Assembly (NCBI GenBank): GCA_947456005.1
Contig: CANGRP010000044.1
Coordinates: 1 to 12,402 of the forward strand
Origin: Caulobacteraceae bacterium
GTDB lineage: Bacteria > Pseudomonadota > Alphaproteobacteria > Caulobacterales > Caulobacteraceae
Length of the DNA: 12,402 nt
Direction: 5' to 3'
Below the pieces are notes generated by a model. That model was not told the DNA's origin. It did not search any database and saw only the letters and a list, made by a program, of their open reading frames with translations. The position numbers and the translations under genes were made by a program. Shown in pieces: positions 1 to 5,980 of the stretch (positions are counted from its first letter, which is position 1; each line of letters starts with the position of its first letter).

Positions 1-218
1 ACCAGCTCGTCGCCGGCGTCCACCGTGATGGCGCAGATGCGCACCCCGGCGGCGCGAGCGGGGAGGGCGAGGCGGACGGCCGCCTCGGGCGTCACGCAGC
101 GCGGGCTGGAGGGGCAGAAGTTGAATCCCAGGAAGCCGGCGCCTCCGCGCACGGCGGCCTCGACCGCCTCGGGCGTGGACAGGCCGCAGATCTTGGCGGG
201 AAGGCGCATGGCCGCCAT
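1..218 (-). CDS. trpF: Phosphoribosylanthranilate isomerase, N-terminal part (cut by window edge)
   Basis: TrpF converts N-(5-phosphoribosyl)anthranilate to the carboxyphenylamino-deoxyribulose phosphate, the third step of tryptophan synthesis, in the cytoplasm. Only about 72 residues are visible; the gene runs off the left edge. After the start comes AKICGLSTPEAVEAA, which carries the KICG motif with the catalytic cysteine on the first beta strand of the TIM barrel. Next come a GAGFLGF segment and FNFCPSSPR, which corresponds to the family's F-x-F-x-P-x-SPR phosphate-side motif. The start is ambiguous: ATG at 218 or the in-frame ATG at 209, and neither has a clear Shine-Dalgarno sequence. 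It lies 36 bp downstream of mscL on the same strand, so it may be read through from that gene. In related bacteria trpB and trpA follow, but they lie outside this window. Confidence 0.88.
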   Translation of the reverse strand, partial: MAAMRLPAKICGLSTPEAVEAAVRGGAGFLGFNFCPSSPRCVTPEAAVRLALPARAAGVRICAITVDAGDEL

Positions 219-254
219 TAGGGGCCGCCGCCGCCCGACTTCAAGGGGCGAGGG

Positions 255-665
255 TCAGCGACCGGACTTTAGGAGATCACGGATCTCGGTCAGGAGGGCC
301 TCCTGGGCCGAGGGGGCGGGGGGCGGGGCCTCGGCGGCCTGGGCCCGGCGCAGGGTGTTTACCGCCTTGACGAGCAGGAAGACCACCCAGGCGACGATCA
401 TGAACTGGATGACGGTGTTCAGGAAGGCGCCGTACTGGATGGCGACCATCTCATCGACCTTGGTGGCCGGGTTGTCGGCCTTGAGCACCAGGTTCATGTG
501 GGAGAAGTCGACCCCGCTCATCAGCAGGCCGATCGGCGGCATGACGACGTCCTCCACGAGCCCCGTGACAATCTTTCCGAAGGCCCCTCCGATGATGACG
601 CCGACCGCCAGGTCGACCACGTTGCCGCGGGCGATGAACTCGCGGAACTCGCTGAGAATGGACAT
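255..665 (-). CDS. mscL: Large-conductance mechanosensitive channel MscL
   Basis: MscL is an inner-membrane homopentamer that opens under membrane tension and releases solutes during hypo-osmotic shock. The 136-residue product has normal family length. Residues 1-14 form the amphipathic N-terminal helix (SEFREFIARGN). TM1 runs about 16-46 and contains the diagnostic DLAVGVIIGGAFGKIV segment with its Gly/Ala pore constriction. A periplasmic loop covers about 50-72 and TM2 about 76-104. An Ala/Pro linker follows, then a short cytoplasmic helix (about 121-133, ALLTEIRDLL) typical of the bundle at the channel base. The start is ATG at 665, preceded by a purine-rich AAGGGGGG five bases upstream. 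It follows ihfB after 38 bp and precedes trpF, so it probably belongs to the end of the rpsA-ihfB transcription unit. It has no functional link to its neighbours. Confidence 0.96.
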   Translation of the reverse strand: MSILSEFREFIARGNVVDLAVGVIIGGAFGKIVTGLVEDVVMPPIGLLMSGVDFSHMNLVLKADNPATKVDEMVAIQYGAFLNTVIQFMIVAWVVFLLVKAVNTLRRAQAAEAPPPAPSAQEALLTEIRDLLKSGR

Positions 666-694
666 GGATTCCCCCCTTGGAATGCCTTTGGGCT

Positions 695-714
695 CCGACG
701 ATCTCAGTCGTCGG
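695..714 (-). other. Hairpin spanning the ihfB stop codon
   Basis: CCGACGA (695-701) and TCGTCGG (708-714) form a perfect 7-bp stem with a 6-base loop that contains the ihfB TGA stop. On the minus strand no uridine run follows, so it is not a classical intrinsic terminator. It could stabilise the 3' end of the ihfB message or dampen read-through into mscL. The structure is seen in the sequence; its function is inferred. Confidence 0.35.
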
Positions 715-988
715 CGTTGAGCCTGACCCGCAGCTCCTTGCCGCTCTTGAAGAACGGCACGTGCTTGGCGCGGACGGACACGGATTCCCCGGTCCGCGGA
801 TTGCGCCCGGACCTCGCGCCCCGTGAGCGCACGGAGAAGGCGCCGAAGCCCCGGAGCTCCACACGGCCGCCGTCCTCCAGGGCCTGGATCATCCGGTCCA
901 GGATCACCGATACGACGCGCTCGATATCCTTCTGGGTGAGGTGAGGGTTCTCTTCCGCCAGCCTGGCGATGAGTTCGGACTTGATCAT
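704..988 (-). CDS. ihfB: Integration host factor subunit beta
   Basis: IHF-beta is a 94-residue nucleoid protein. With IHF-alpha it bends DNA sharply and serves as an architectural factor for sigma-54 promoters, replication and recombination. The sequence begins MIKSELIARLAEENPHL, followed by the dimerising helices. The RGFGAF turn lies at 46-51. The beta-arm motif RNPRTGE lies at 62-68, with Pro64 as the DNA-intercalating residue. The C-terminus (VPFFKSGKELRVRLN) is standard. ATG at 988 is chosen because the family begins MIKSEL; an 18-residue upstream extension has no family counterpart. A weak AGGGA sits close to the start. The gene lies downstream of rpsA, as in E. coli, but is separated from it by two strong hairpins in a 192-bp gap, so its expression may be partly uncoupled. 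The sigma-54 gene is also in this window. Confidence 0.96.
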   Translation of the reverse strand: MIKSELIARLAEENPHLTQKDIERVVSVILDRMIQALEDGGRVELRGFGAFSVRSRGARSGRNPRTGESVSVRAKHVPFFKSGKELRVRLNADD

Positions 989-1100
989 GTCCCTGGCCAC
1001 CCTGGCGTCTGGCCGCCGGATCCCGCTCCGGCGCCCGTTCACTTCAGCGCAAATCCCTTTGACGTCAAGCCCTTGGGCGCCATCGGAGCGCGAAGAGAAA

Positions 1101-1126
1101 CGGCGGACCGGTCACCCGGTCCGCCG
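1101..1126 (-). terminator. Probable rpsA terminator (second hairpin)
   Basis: CGGCGGACCGG (1101-1111) pairs perfectly with CCGGTCCGCCG (1116-1126) around a TCAC loop. Read on the minus strand, the 11-bp GC stem is followed by TTTCTCTT, a pyrimidine-rich tract with six T in eight bases. That fits a Rho-independent terminator or attenuator after rpsA. It lies downstream of a first hairpin at 1135-1160. Some read-through into ihfB is likely, given the conserved gene order. Confidence 0.6.
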
Positions 1127-1134
1127 CGAATGGC

Positions 1135-1160
1135 TGGGGCGCGCCAGACGGCGCGCCCCA
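1135..1160 (-). other. Hairpin immediately after rpsA
   Basis: TGGGGCGCGCC (1135-1145) and GGCGCGCCCCA (1150-1160) form a perfect 11-bp stem with an AGAC loop, 20 bp past the rpsA stop. No T-run follows directly; the second hairpin begins 8 bases further on. The tandem arrangement suggests mRNA 3'-end protection combined with termination at the second stem. Function is inferred. Confidence 0.45.
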
Positions 1161-1180
1161 GGGTCTTTGGTCTAGAAGGC

Positions 1181-2890
1181 TTAGTCCTTCTGGGCCTTCT
1201 CGCGCAGGGCTGCGCCCAGGATGTCGCCGAGGGAGGCGCCGGAGTCGGAGGACCCGAACTTCTCGATGGCTTCCTTCTCTTCGACCATCTCCAGGGCCTT
1301 GATGGACAGGGAGACCCGGCGGGCCGCCTTGTCGACCAGGGTGATCTGGGCGTCGACGCGGTCGCCCACGGCGAAGCGCTCCGGGCGCTGGTCGGCGCGG
1401 TCGCGGGACAGGTCCGACTTCCGGATAAAGGCCGACATGGGGGCGTCATCCTCACCGAAGCGAACCTCGATGCCGCCCGAAGTGACCTCGGTGACGGTGA
1501 CGGTCACGGTCTGGCCCTTGCGGAAGACGTCGCCGGACATCGGATCACCCGAGAGCTGCTTGATGCCCAGGGAGATGCGCTCCTTCTCGACGTCGACGTC
1601 CAGGACCCGCGCCTTGACCATCTCGCCCTTGTGGTAGCGGGTGATGGCCTCTTCGCCAGAGACGTTCCAGTCCAGGTCGGACAGGTGCACCATGCCGTCG
1701 ATGTCGTTGTCGAGGCCGAGGAACAGGCCGAACTCCGTGGCGTTCTTGACCTCGCCCTCGACCGTGGAGCCCACGGGATGGGCGGCCAGGAAGGCCTCCC
1801 AAGGGTTGTCCATGGCCTGCTTGAGGCCGAGGGACACCCGCCGCTTGGACGGGTCGACGTCGAGCACGACAACGTCGACTTCCTGAGAGGTCGAGACGAT
1901 CTTGCCCGGGTGGACGTTCTTCTTGGTCCAGGACATTTCCGAGACGTGGACCAGGCCCTCGACACCGGCTTCCAGCTCCACGAAGGCGCCGTAGTCGGTG
2001 ATGTTGGTGATCCGGCCGGTGAGACGGGCGCCCACGGGATACTTGGCCTCGACGCCGTCCCAGGGGTCCGACTGCAGCTGCTTCATGCCCAGGGAGATGC
2101 GCTGGGTGTCGGGATTGATCTTGACGATCTGGACCCGGACCGTGTCGCCCACCGCCAGCACCTGGCTGGGATGGTTGACGCGCTTCCAGCTCATGTCGGT
2201 GACATGCAGCAGGCCGTCGATGCCGCCCAGGTCCACGAAGGCGCCGTAGTCGGTGATGTTCTTGACCACGCCTTCGCGGATCTCGCCTTCCTGCAGCTGT
2301 CCGACGAGCTCGGTGCGCTGCTCGGCGCGGGCCTCCTCCAGGATGGCGCGGCGGGAGACGACGATATTGCCCCGCGGACGGTCCATCTTGAGGATGGCGA
2401 AGGGCTGCTCCTTGCCCATGAGCGGGCCGACGTCCCGGACCGGGCGAATGTCCACCTGCGAACCGGGCAGGAAGGCCGAGGCGCCGCCCAGGTCGACGGT
2501 GAAGCCGCCCTTCACGCGGCCCACAATGGCGCCCATGACGGGCTCGTTCCGGGCGTGAACGCCTTCCAGACGGGTCCAGGCTTCCTCGCGGCGGGCCTTC
2601 TCGCGGCTGATGACCGCCTCGCCAAGGGCGTTCTCGACGCGCTCGAGGAAGACCTCAACCGTATCGCCGACGGCGAGCTGGGTCTTGCCCTCCTCACCGG
2701 CGCCGAATTCCTTGATGGAGACGCGGCCCTCGGTCTTGAGGCCAACGTCAATGATCGCGAAGTCCTTCTCGAGGCCCACGATCGTTCCCTTGACCACCTG
2801 GCCTTCCATGAAGTCGCGTCCGCCCAGGGACTCGTTCAGGAGGGCCGCGAAGTCGTCGCGGGAAGGGTTCAGGCCAGCATCATCAGCCAT
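1181..2890 (-). CDS. rpsA: 30S ribosomal protein S1
   Basis: S1 binds mRNA on the 30S subunit and unfolds leaders, allowing initiation on messages with weak Shine-Dalgarno sequences. The 569-residue product is close to the E. coli length (557). Six S1/OB-fold repeats are recognisable at about 28-98, 114-180, 201-270, 286-357, 373-444 and 457-530. Repeats 3 and 4 carry the canonical NITDYGAFV segment, followed by G(I/V)xGLxHV(T/S)(D/E)MSW. Repeats 1 and 2 are divergent, as expected for the ribosome-binding repeats. The C-terminus ends GASLGDILGAALREKAQKD, a tail I associate with alphaproteobacterial S1. ATG at 2890 has no proper Shine-Dalgarno sequence (only a GAAAGA-like stretch upstream), as in E. 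coli, where S1 represses its own translation. The 159-bp leader after cmk is structured. Two hairpins follow the stop. Confidence 0.98.
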   Translation of the reverse strand: MADDAGLNPSRDDFAALLNESLGGRDFMEGQVVKGTIVGLEKDFAIIDVGLKTEGRVSIKEFGAGEEGKTQLAVGDTVEVFLERVENALGEAVISREKARREEAWTRLEGVHARNEPVMGAIVGRVKGGFTVDLGGASAFLPGSQVDIRPVRDVGPLMGKEQPFAILKMDRPRGNIVVSRRAILEEARAEQRTELVGQLQEGEIREGVVKNITDYGAFVDLGGIDGLLHVTDMSWKRVNHPSQVLAVGDTVRVQIVKINPDTQRISLGMKQLQSDPWDGVEAKYPVGARLTGRITNITDYGAFVELEAGVEGLVHVSEMSWTKKNVHPGKIVSTSQEVDVVVLDVDPSKRRVSLGLKQAMDNPWEAFLAAHPVGSTVEGEVKNATEFGLFLGLDNDIDGMVHLSDLDWNVSGEEAITRYHKGEMVKARVLDVDVEKERISLGIKQLSGDPMSGDVFRKGQTVTVTVTEVTSGGIEVRFGEDDAPMSAFIRKSDLSRDRADQRPERFAVGDRVDAQITLVDKAARRVSLSIKALEMVEEKEAIEKFGSSDSGASLGDILGAALREKAQKD

Positions 2891-2926
2891 GGTGTTCTTT
2901 CATCAGTCGGTATGACCCGGACGCGC

Positions 2927-2943
2927 CCCGCCGGTCAGGCGGG
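2927..2943 (-). promoter_or_regulatory. Hairpin in the rpsA leader
   Basis: CCCGCC (2927-2932) pairs with GGCGGG (2938-2943) around a 5-base loop, about 36 bases upstream of the rpsA ATG. A second hairpin lies further upstream at 2979-2996. Structured leaders with a poor Shine-Dalgarno sequence are the site of S1 autogenous control in enterobacteria; the same role here is inference. Confidence 0.3.
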
Positions 2944-2978
2944 CTTGGCCCCGGAGTCGGGTTGGAGGTGAAACCGAA

Positions 2979-2996
2979 GGCGCGGTATCCCGCGCC
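2979..2996 (-). terminator. Weak terminator or attenuator between cmk and rpsA
   Basis: GGCGCGG (2979-2985) pairs with CCGCGCC (2990-2996) around a TATC loop (GATA when read on the minus strand). The minus-strand continuation is TTCGGTTT, only moderately T-rich. It could give partial termination after cmk or be part of the rpsA leader fold. Both readings are inferred from the structure alone. Confidence 0.3.
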
Positions 2997-3049
2997 GGTG
3001 AACGCCCGCGGCCTGAGAGGGAAAGACGCGATGGGATTTGCCTTCCGGA

Positions 3050-3694
3050 TCAGGTCCGGTCGGCGCGCGCCGCCTCGACAATGCGGCGGGCCGCATCGGC
3101 GGCGAGGTCTATAGTCATTTCAGAGGTGTCCAGCAAGACGGCGTCGACAGCCCGGGCCATGGGGGCGTCGGCGCGGCCGCCGTCCCGGGCGTCCCGCCGG
3201 CGGATATCCTCCAGCACGTCCTGGAGCCGGACGGCCTCGCCCTGGTCGGTGAGTTGCCGCCAACGGCGCTCGGCGCGGACCTCGGGGCGGGCGGTGACGA
3301 ACAGTTTGGCCGGCGCCCAGGGCGCGATGACGGTGCCGATGTCGCGGCCGTCCAGCACCGCCCCCCCGGGGCGGCGGGCGAAGCCGACCTGGGCGGCGTT
3401 CAGGGCCGCCCGAACCCCCGGATGCACGGCTACCCGGCTGGCCAGTTCGCCAGCCTCCCGGGTGCGGAAGGCAGGGTCGTCGAGCGCCATGAGGTCGATA
3501 CTGGCGGCGACGGCCGCGACGGCCTGCGGGTCATCCGGGTCAGCACCCGCCCGCGACGCCGCGACACCGACCGCCCGGTAGAGCAGGCCCGTGTCGAGGA
3601 CGGGAAGTCCATAGGCCTGGCCGAGGCGCGCGGCGACGGTTCCCTTGCCCGAGGCGGCGGGGCCATCGACGGCGATGACCAGGCCGCCGCTCAT
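3050..3694 (-). CDS. cmk: (d)CMP kinase
   Basis: Cytidylate kinase phosphorylates CMP and dCMP to the diphosphates using ATP, feeding RNA, DNA and CDP-lipid synthesis. The 214-residue length fits a bacterial CMK. The Walker A loop GPAASGKGT is at residues 11-19. DTG-x-x-YRAV (34-42) and GRDIGT (116-121) are the CMP-binding elements. The NMP-binding insert lies at about 45-95. ARPEVRAERRWRQL is the LID region that carries catalytic arginines. ATG at 3694 overlaps the aroA stop by 4 bp (ATGA), so the two genes are translationally coupled. The aroA-cmk-rpsA order matches E. coli and many other proteobacteria. A 159-bp structured gap follows before rpsA. Confidence 0.97.
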   Translation of the reverse strand: MSGGLVIAVDGPAASGKGTVAARLGQAYGLPVLDTGLLYRAVGVAASRAGADPDDPQAVAAVAASIDLMALDDPAFRTREAGELASRVAVHPGVRAALNAAQVGFARRPGGAVLDGRDIGTVIAPWAPAKLFVTARPEVRAERRWRQLTDQGEAVRLQDVLEDIRRRDARDGGRADAPMARAVDAVLLDTSEMTIDLAADAARRIVEAARADRT

Positions 3695-5028
3695 TCCGGG
3701 CCGATGTCGGCGCCGAGGCCGCGCATGAGGTCGACGAAGCCGGGGAAGCTGGTGGCGATCATGCCGGGCTCGTCGACCCGTACCGGAGTGTCCGCGGCGA
3801 GGCCCAGGACAAGGTGCGACATGGCGATGCGGTGATCCCCCCGGGTCGTCACAGAAGCGCCCCCCACCGGCGGGCGGTTAGCGCCGGCGCCCGTGACGAT
3901 GAGGCCCTCGGGCTCTTCCTCCACCGCCAGTCCGCAGGCGGCCAGACCCGCGGCCATCAAGGCGATCCGGTCGCTCTCCTTCACACGCATCTCGCCGATG
4001 CCCTGCATGCGGGTGACGCCCTCGGCGAAGGCCGCCGCCACCGCCAGGATCGGGTACTCGTCGATCATCGACGGCGCGCGCTCTGGCGGCACGTCGACGC
4101 CCCTGAGGGCCGAGTGGCGCGCCGTGACGTCGCCTACCGGCTCGCCGCCCTCATCCCGAACGCCGGTGATGACGAGGTCGGCGCCCATCTCCTGCAGGGT
4201 GGCCAGGAGTCCGGTGCGCAGGGGGTTCAGGAGGACACCCTCCACCGTCACTTCAGAGCCGGGGGTGATGAGGGCCGCGACCAGCGGGAAGGCCGCCGAG
4301 GACGGGTCGCCCGGCGTCCGGACCCGGGTCCCCGAAAGCGACTGCCCCCCTGCAAGGGTGATCCGCCGGCCATCGGGCAGGTCCTCGACCTCCACCCGGG
4401 CGCCGAACCCGCGGAGCATTCGCTCGGTGTGGTCGCGGGTCGGCTCGGGCTCAATCACCACGGTGTCGCCCCGGGCGTTCAGGCCGGCCAGCAGGATGGC
4501 CGACTTGACCTGGGCCGACGGCTCGGGGAGCCGGTACGCGATCGCCCCGAGGTCACCGCCCCGGACCGTGAGCGGCAGGCGGCCGCCGGAACGGTGAAGG
4601 AAGCGCGCGCCCATCTCGGAAAGGGGCTTCATGACCCGGTTCATGGGGCGACTGCGAAGGGAGGCGTCTCCGGTGAAGGTGGCGGCGAGGTCAAACCCCG
4701 CCGCGGCGCCCAGGATGAGCCGCACCCCGGTCCCGGCATTCCCACAATCGATGACCTGGTCCGGCTCAGAGAACCCGCCGCGGCCCGTGACCCGCCAACG
4801 GCCGCCGCCCAGCGCCTCCACGTGCGCGCCGAAGGCGCGCATGGCCTCGGCGGAGCGAAGGACGTCCTCGCCTTCCAGCAACCCCTCCACCTCGGTGACT
4901 CCCTCGGCGAGGGCGCCGAAGATCAGGGCCCGGTGGGAGACTGACTTGTCGCCGGGAGCACGGACACGCCCGCTCAGGGGGCCGCTCCGCCGGGCGCTAA
5001 GGGCGGCCGATTGGTCGGAGGGGGACAT
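3691..5028 (-). CDS. aroA: 3-phosphoshikimate 1-carboxyvinyltransferase (EPSP synthase), class II-like
   Basis: EPSP synthase condenses shikimate-3-phosphate with phosphoenolpyruvate in the shikimate pathway. The 445-residue protein shows PGDKSVSHRA (25-34), binding both substrates, and GNAGTG (96-101) in the PEP site. It also has GDASLRSRPMNRVMKPL, IDEYPILAVAAAFAEG, RVKESDR (348-354) and DHRIAMS near the C-terminus. The motif set matches, from memory, the class II enzymes typified by Agrobacterium CP4. Unlike CP4, which has Ala at position 100, the aligned residue here is Gly99, so natural glyphosate insensitivity should not be assumed. ATG at 5028 is preferred: the open frame extends 43 codons upstream, but that stretch has no family counterpart and would abut the start of the divergent gene. 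A GGAG lies about 12 bases upstream. It overlaps cmk by 4 bp. Confidence 0.96.
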   Translation of the reverse strand: MSPSDQSAALSARRSGPLSGRVRAPGDKSVSHRALIFGALAEGVTEVEGLLEGEDVLRSAEAMRAFGAHVEALGGGRWRVTGRGGFSEPDQVIDCGNAGTGVRLILGAAAGFDLAATFTGDASLRSRPMNRVMKPLSEMGARFLHRSGGRLPLTVRGGDLGAIAYRLPEPSAQVKSAILLAGLNARGDTVVIEPEPTRDHTERMLRGFGARVEVEDLPDGRRITLAGGQSLSGTRVRTPGDPSSAAFPLVAALITPGSEVTVEGVLLNPLRTGLLATLQEMGADLVITGVRDEGGEPVGDVTARHSALRGVDVPPERAPSMIDEYPILAVAAAFAEGVTRMQGIGEMRVKESDRIALMAAGLAACGLAVEEEPEGLIVTGAGANRPPVGGASVTTRGDHRIAMSHLVLGLAADTPVRVDEPGMIATSFPGFVDLMRGLGADIGPE

Positions 5029-5156
5029 GACTGGGACGGGCTCCGGGGCGGGGTGAAACGGGACAGGTTCGCCTGAAGGGCTTTGCTTTTGACAGTGGCG
5101 CCATCGCGTGGCAAGGGAGCCCGCTTTCCACGTTAACCTGACCAGAGGCCCGCCCA

Positions 5157-5621
5157 TTGGCCCTTCCTGAACTCGGCGCGAAGCAGATTTGCCCCAACTG
5201 CCAGGCGAAATTCTACGACCTGGGCCGCCGGCCGGCGCACTGTCCCAAGTGCGGCCACGACTTTGACCCGGACGAAGCCGTGCGCACCCGGCGCGTTCGC
5301 GCCCGCGCAGCGCCGGTGGGCCGCGACATCGAGGACGAGGCCGAGGACCAGGTTCTCGACACCGGCGTCGAAGCCGAGGAGGAGGAGGAGGACGAGGCCG
5401 TCACCCCGGAACTCGACGCGGCCGTGGACGACCCGGTCCTGGTGGTCGATGACGAGGACGGCGAGGTCATCGCCCCGCCCGAAGACGACCTGGCCGCCTT
5501 CCAGGAGGAGGACGACCTGGACGATGAGGACGCTGGCGTTCCCTTCCTCGAGGACGAGGAGGATGACTTCGATGACGCCGACCTCGACGGGCTGCCCGGC
5601 GAGGGCGGACCGGACGACTAG
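5157..5621 (+). CDS. FYDLN-acid (TIGR02300-type) protein of unknown function
   Basis: This 154-residue protein matches the alphaproteobacterial FYDLN-acid family, whose function is unknown. The N-terminus reads LPELGAKQ, then CPNC (12-15) and CPKC (29-32), a likely zinc ribbon enclosing KFYDLG (18-23). The family signature is usually FYDLN; here Asn is replaced by Gly. After an Arg-rich stretch (about 44-56), residues 57-154 are about half Asp/Glu (48 of 98), with runs such as EEEEED. No membrane segment or signal peptide is present. Translation starts at TTG 5157, preceded by AGAGG 8 bases upstream; the family N-terminus (M-A-x-PELG) supports this start. It is divergent from aroA, sharing a 128-bp promoter region, and tRNA-Ala follows. 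A nucleic-acid or protein-interaction role is a guess from the zinc-ribbon/acidic layout. Confidence 0.9.
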   Translation: MALPELGAKQICPNCQAKFYDLGRRPAHCPKCGHDFDPDEAVRTRRVRARAAPVGRDIEDEAEDQVLDTGVEAEEEEEDEAVTPELDAAVDDPVLVVDDEDGEVIAPPEDDLAAFQEEDDLDDEDAGVPFLEDEEDDFDDADLDGLPGEGGPDD

Positions 5622-5666
5622 GGTGCAGGCCGGTTCGGGCGGCGGCGATTTTTCCCCCTGGCGGGC

Positions 5667-5695
5667 TTGATCGCCGCGATCCGCCGGACTAGGTT
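5667..5695 (+). promoter_or_regulatory. Candidate housekeeping promoter for tRNA-Ala
   Basis: TTGATC (5667-5672) and TAGGTT (5690-5695) are separated by 17 bp, the optimal sigma-70 spacing. Matches to consensus are 4/6 and 3/6. Transcription would begin near 5702, giving a leader of about 44 bases before the tRNA. It is a plausible but weak match. Confidence 0.3.
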
Positions 5696-5745
5696 CCGCG
5701 CCTTCCCGCACAGGCCTTTTGGCTGGGACGGGGACCCGAGACCTC

Positions 5746-5821
5746 GGGGCTATAGCTCAGTTGGTAGAGCGCTTGAATGGCATTCAAGAGGTCAGCGGTT
5801 CGACTCCGCTTAGCTCCACCA
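5746..5821 (+). tRNA. tRNA-Ala (anticodon GGC)
   Basis: The 76-base gene folds into a complete cloverleaf. The acceptor stem is GGGGCTA (5746-5752) with TAGCTCC (5811-5817) and contains the G3:U70 wobble pair, the main alanine identity element. The D arm is GCTC...GAGC. The anticodon stem CTTGA/TCAAG closes the loop ATGGCAT, with anticodon GGC reading GCC/GCU codons; GCC is abundant in this GC-rich genome. The T arm is AGCGG-TTCGACT-CCGCT. Discriminator A and the CCA end are encoded (5818-5821). A strong terminator follows five bases later. Confidence 0.98.
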
Positions 5822-5825
5822 TAAG

Positions 5826-5860
5826 CCCCCCGCCGCAAAACGGCGGGGGGTTTTCCTTTT
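5826..5860 (+). terminator. Rho-independent terminator of tRNA-Ala
   Basis: CCCCCCGCCG (5826-5835) and CGGCGGGGGG (5841-5850) form a perfect 10-bp stem with a CAAAA loop, followed directly by TTTTCCTTTT. It starts five bases after the tRNA CCA end. This is the clearest intrinsic terminator in the window. Confidence 0.92.
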
Positions 5861-5980
5861 CCGGCCGGCGCAAGGCTGTGAATTCCTAAGCCCTGGCGGG
5901 GAGCCGCCATCTTCCAGCATACCGCTCATGACCGGATCCGCCTCAGGCGCGCGCCGGTATCCGTCGGCGTCGAGCGGACT

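Noticed and set aside
941..2971. Plus-strand open frame of 676 codons opposite rpsA
   Set aside because: It is a shadow frame from GC-rich codon bias, with Asp/Gly/Leu/His-rich low-complexity content. The minus strand encodes the full six-repeat S1.
3038..4944. Long plus-strand frames (265 and 376 codons) opposite cmk and aroA
   Set aside because: Both genes on the minus strand carry complete catalytic motifs; the plus-strand products have no recognisable domains.
5089..5094. Perfect TTGACA -35 box upstream of the FYDLN-acid gene
   Set aside because: No acceptable -10 sequence occurs at 16-18 bp spacing, nor a Caulobacter-type -10 at shorter spacing, so a promoter cannot be supported.
5029..5157. 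43-residue N-terminal extension of aroA
   Set aside because: The extension has no similarity to EPSP synthases and would reach the start of the divergent gene, leaving no promoter space.
5133..5711. Minus-strand frame of 192 codons opposite the FYDLN-acid gene
   Set aside because: The Val/Leu-rich translation is the reverse complement of Asp/Glu codons; the plus-strand protein has the CXXC pairs and a ribosome-binding site.
5689..5910. Minus-strand ORF of 73 codons containing KRSRTADLLNAIQALYQLSYSPE
   Set aside because: It is the antisense of tRNA-Ala, a well-known kind of false protein in databases; there is no start-site support.
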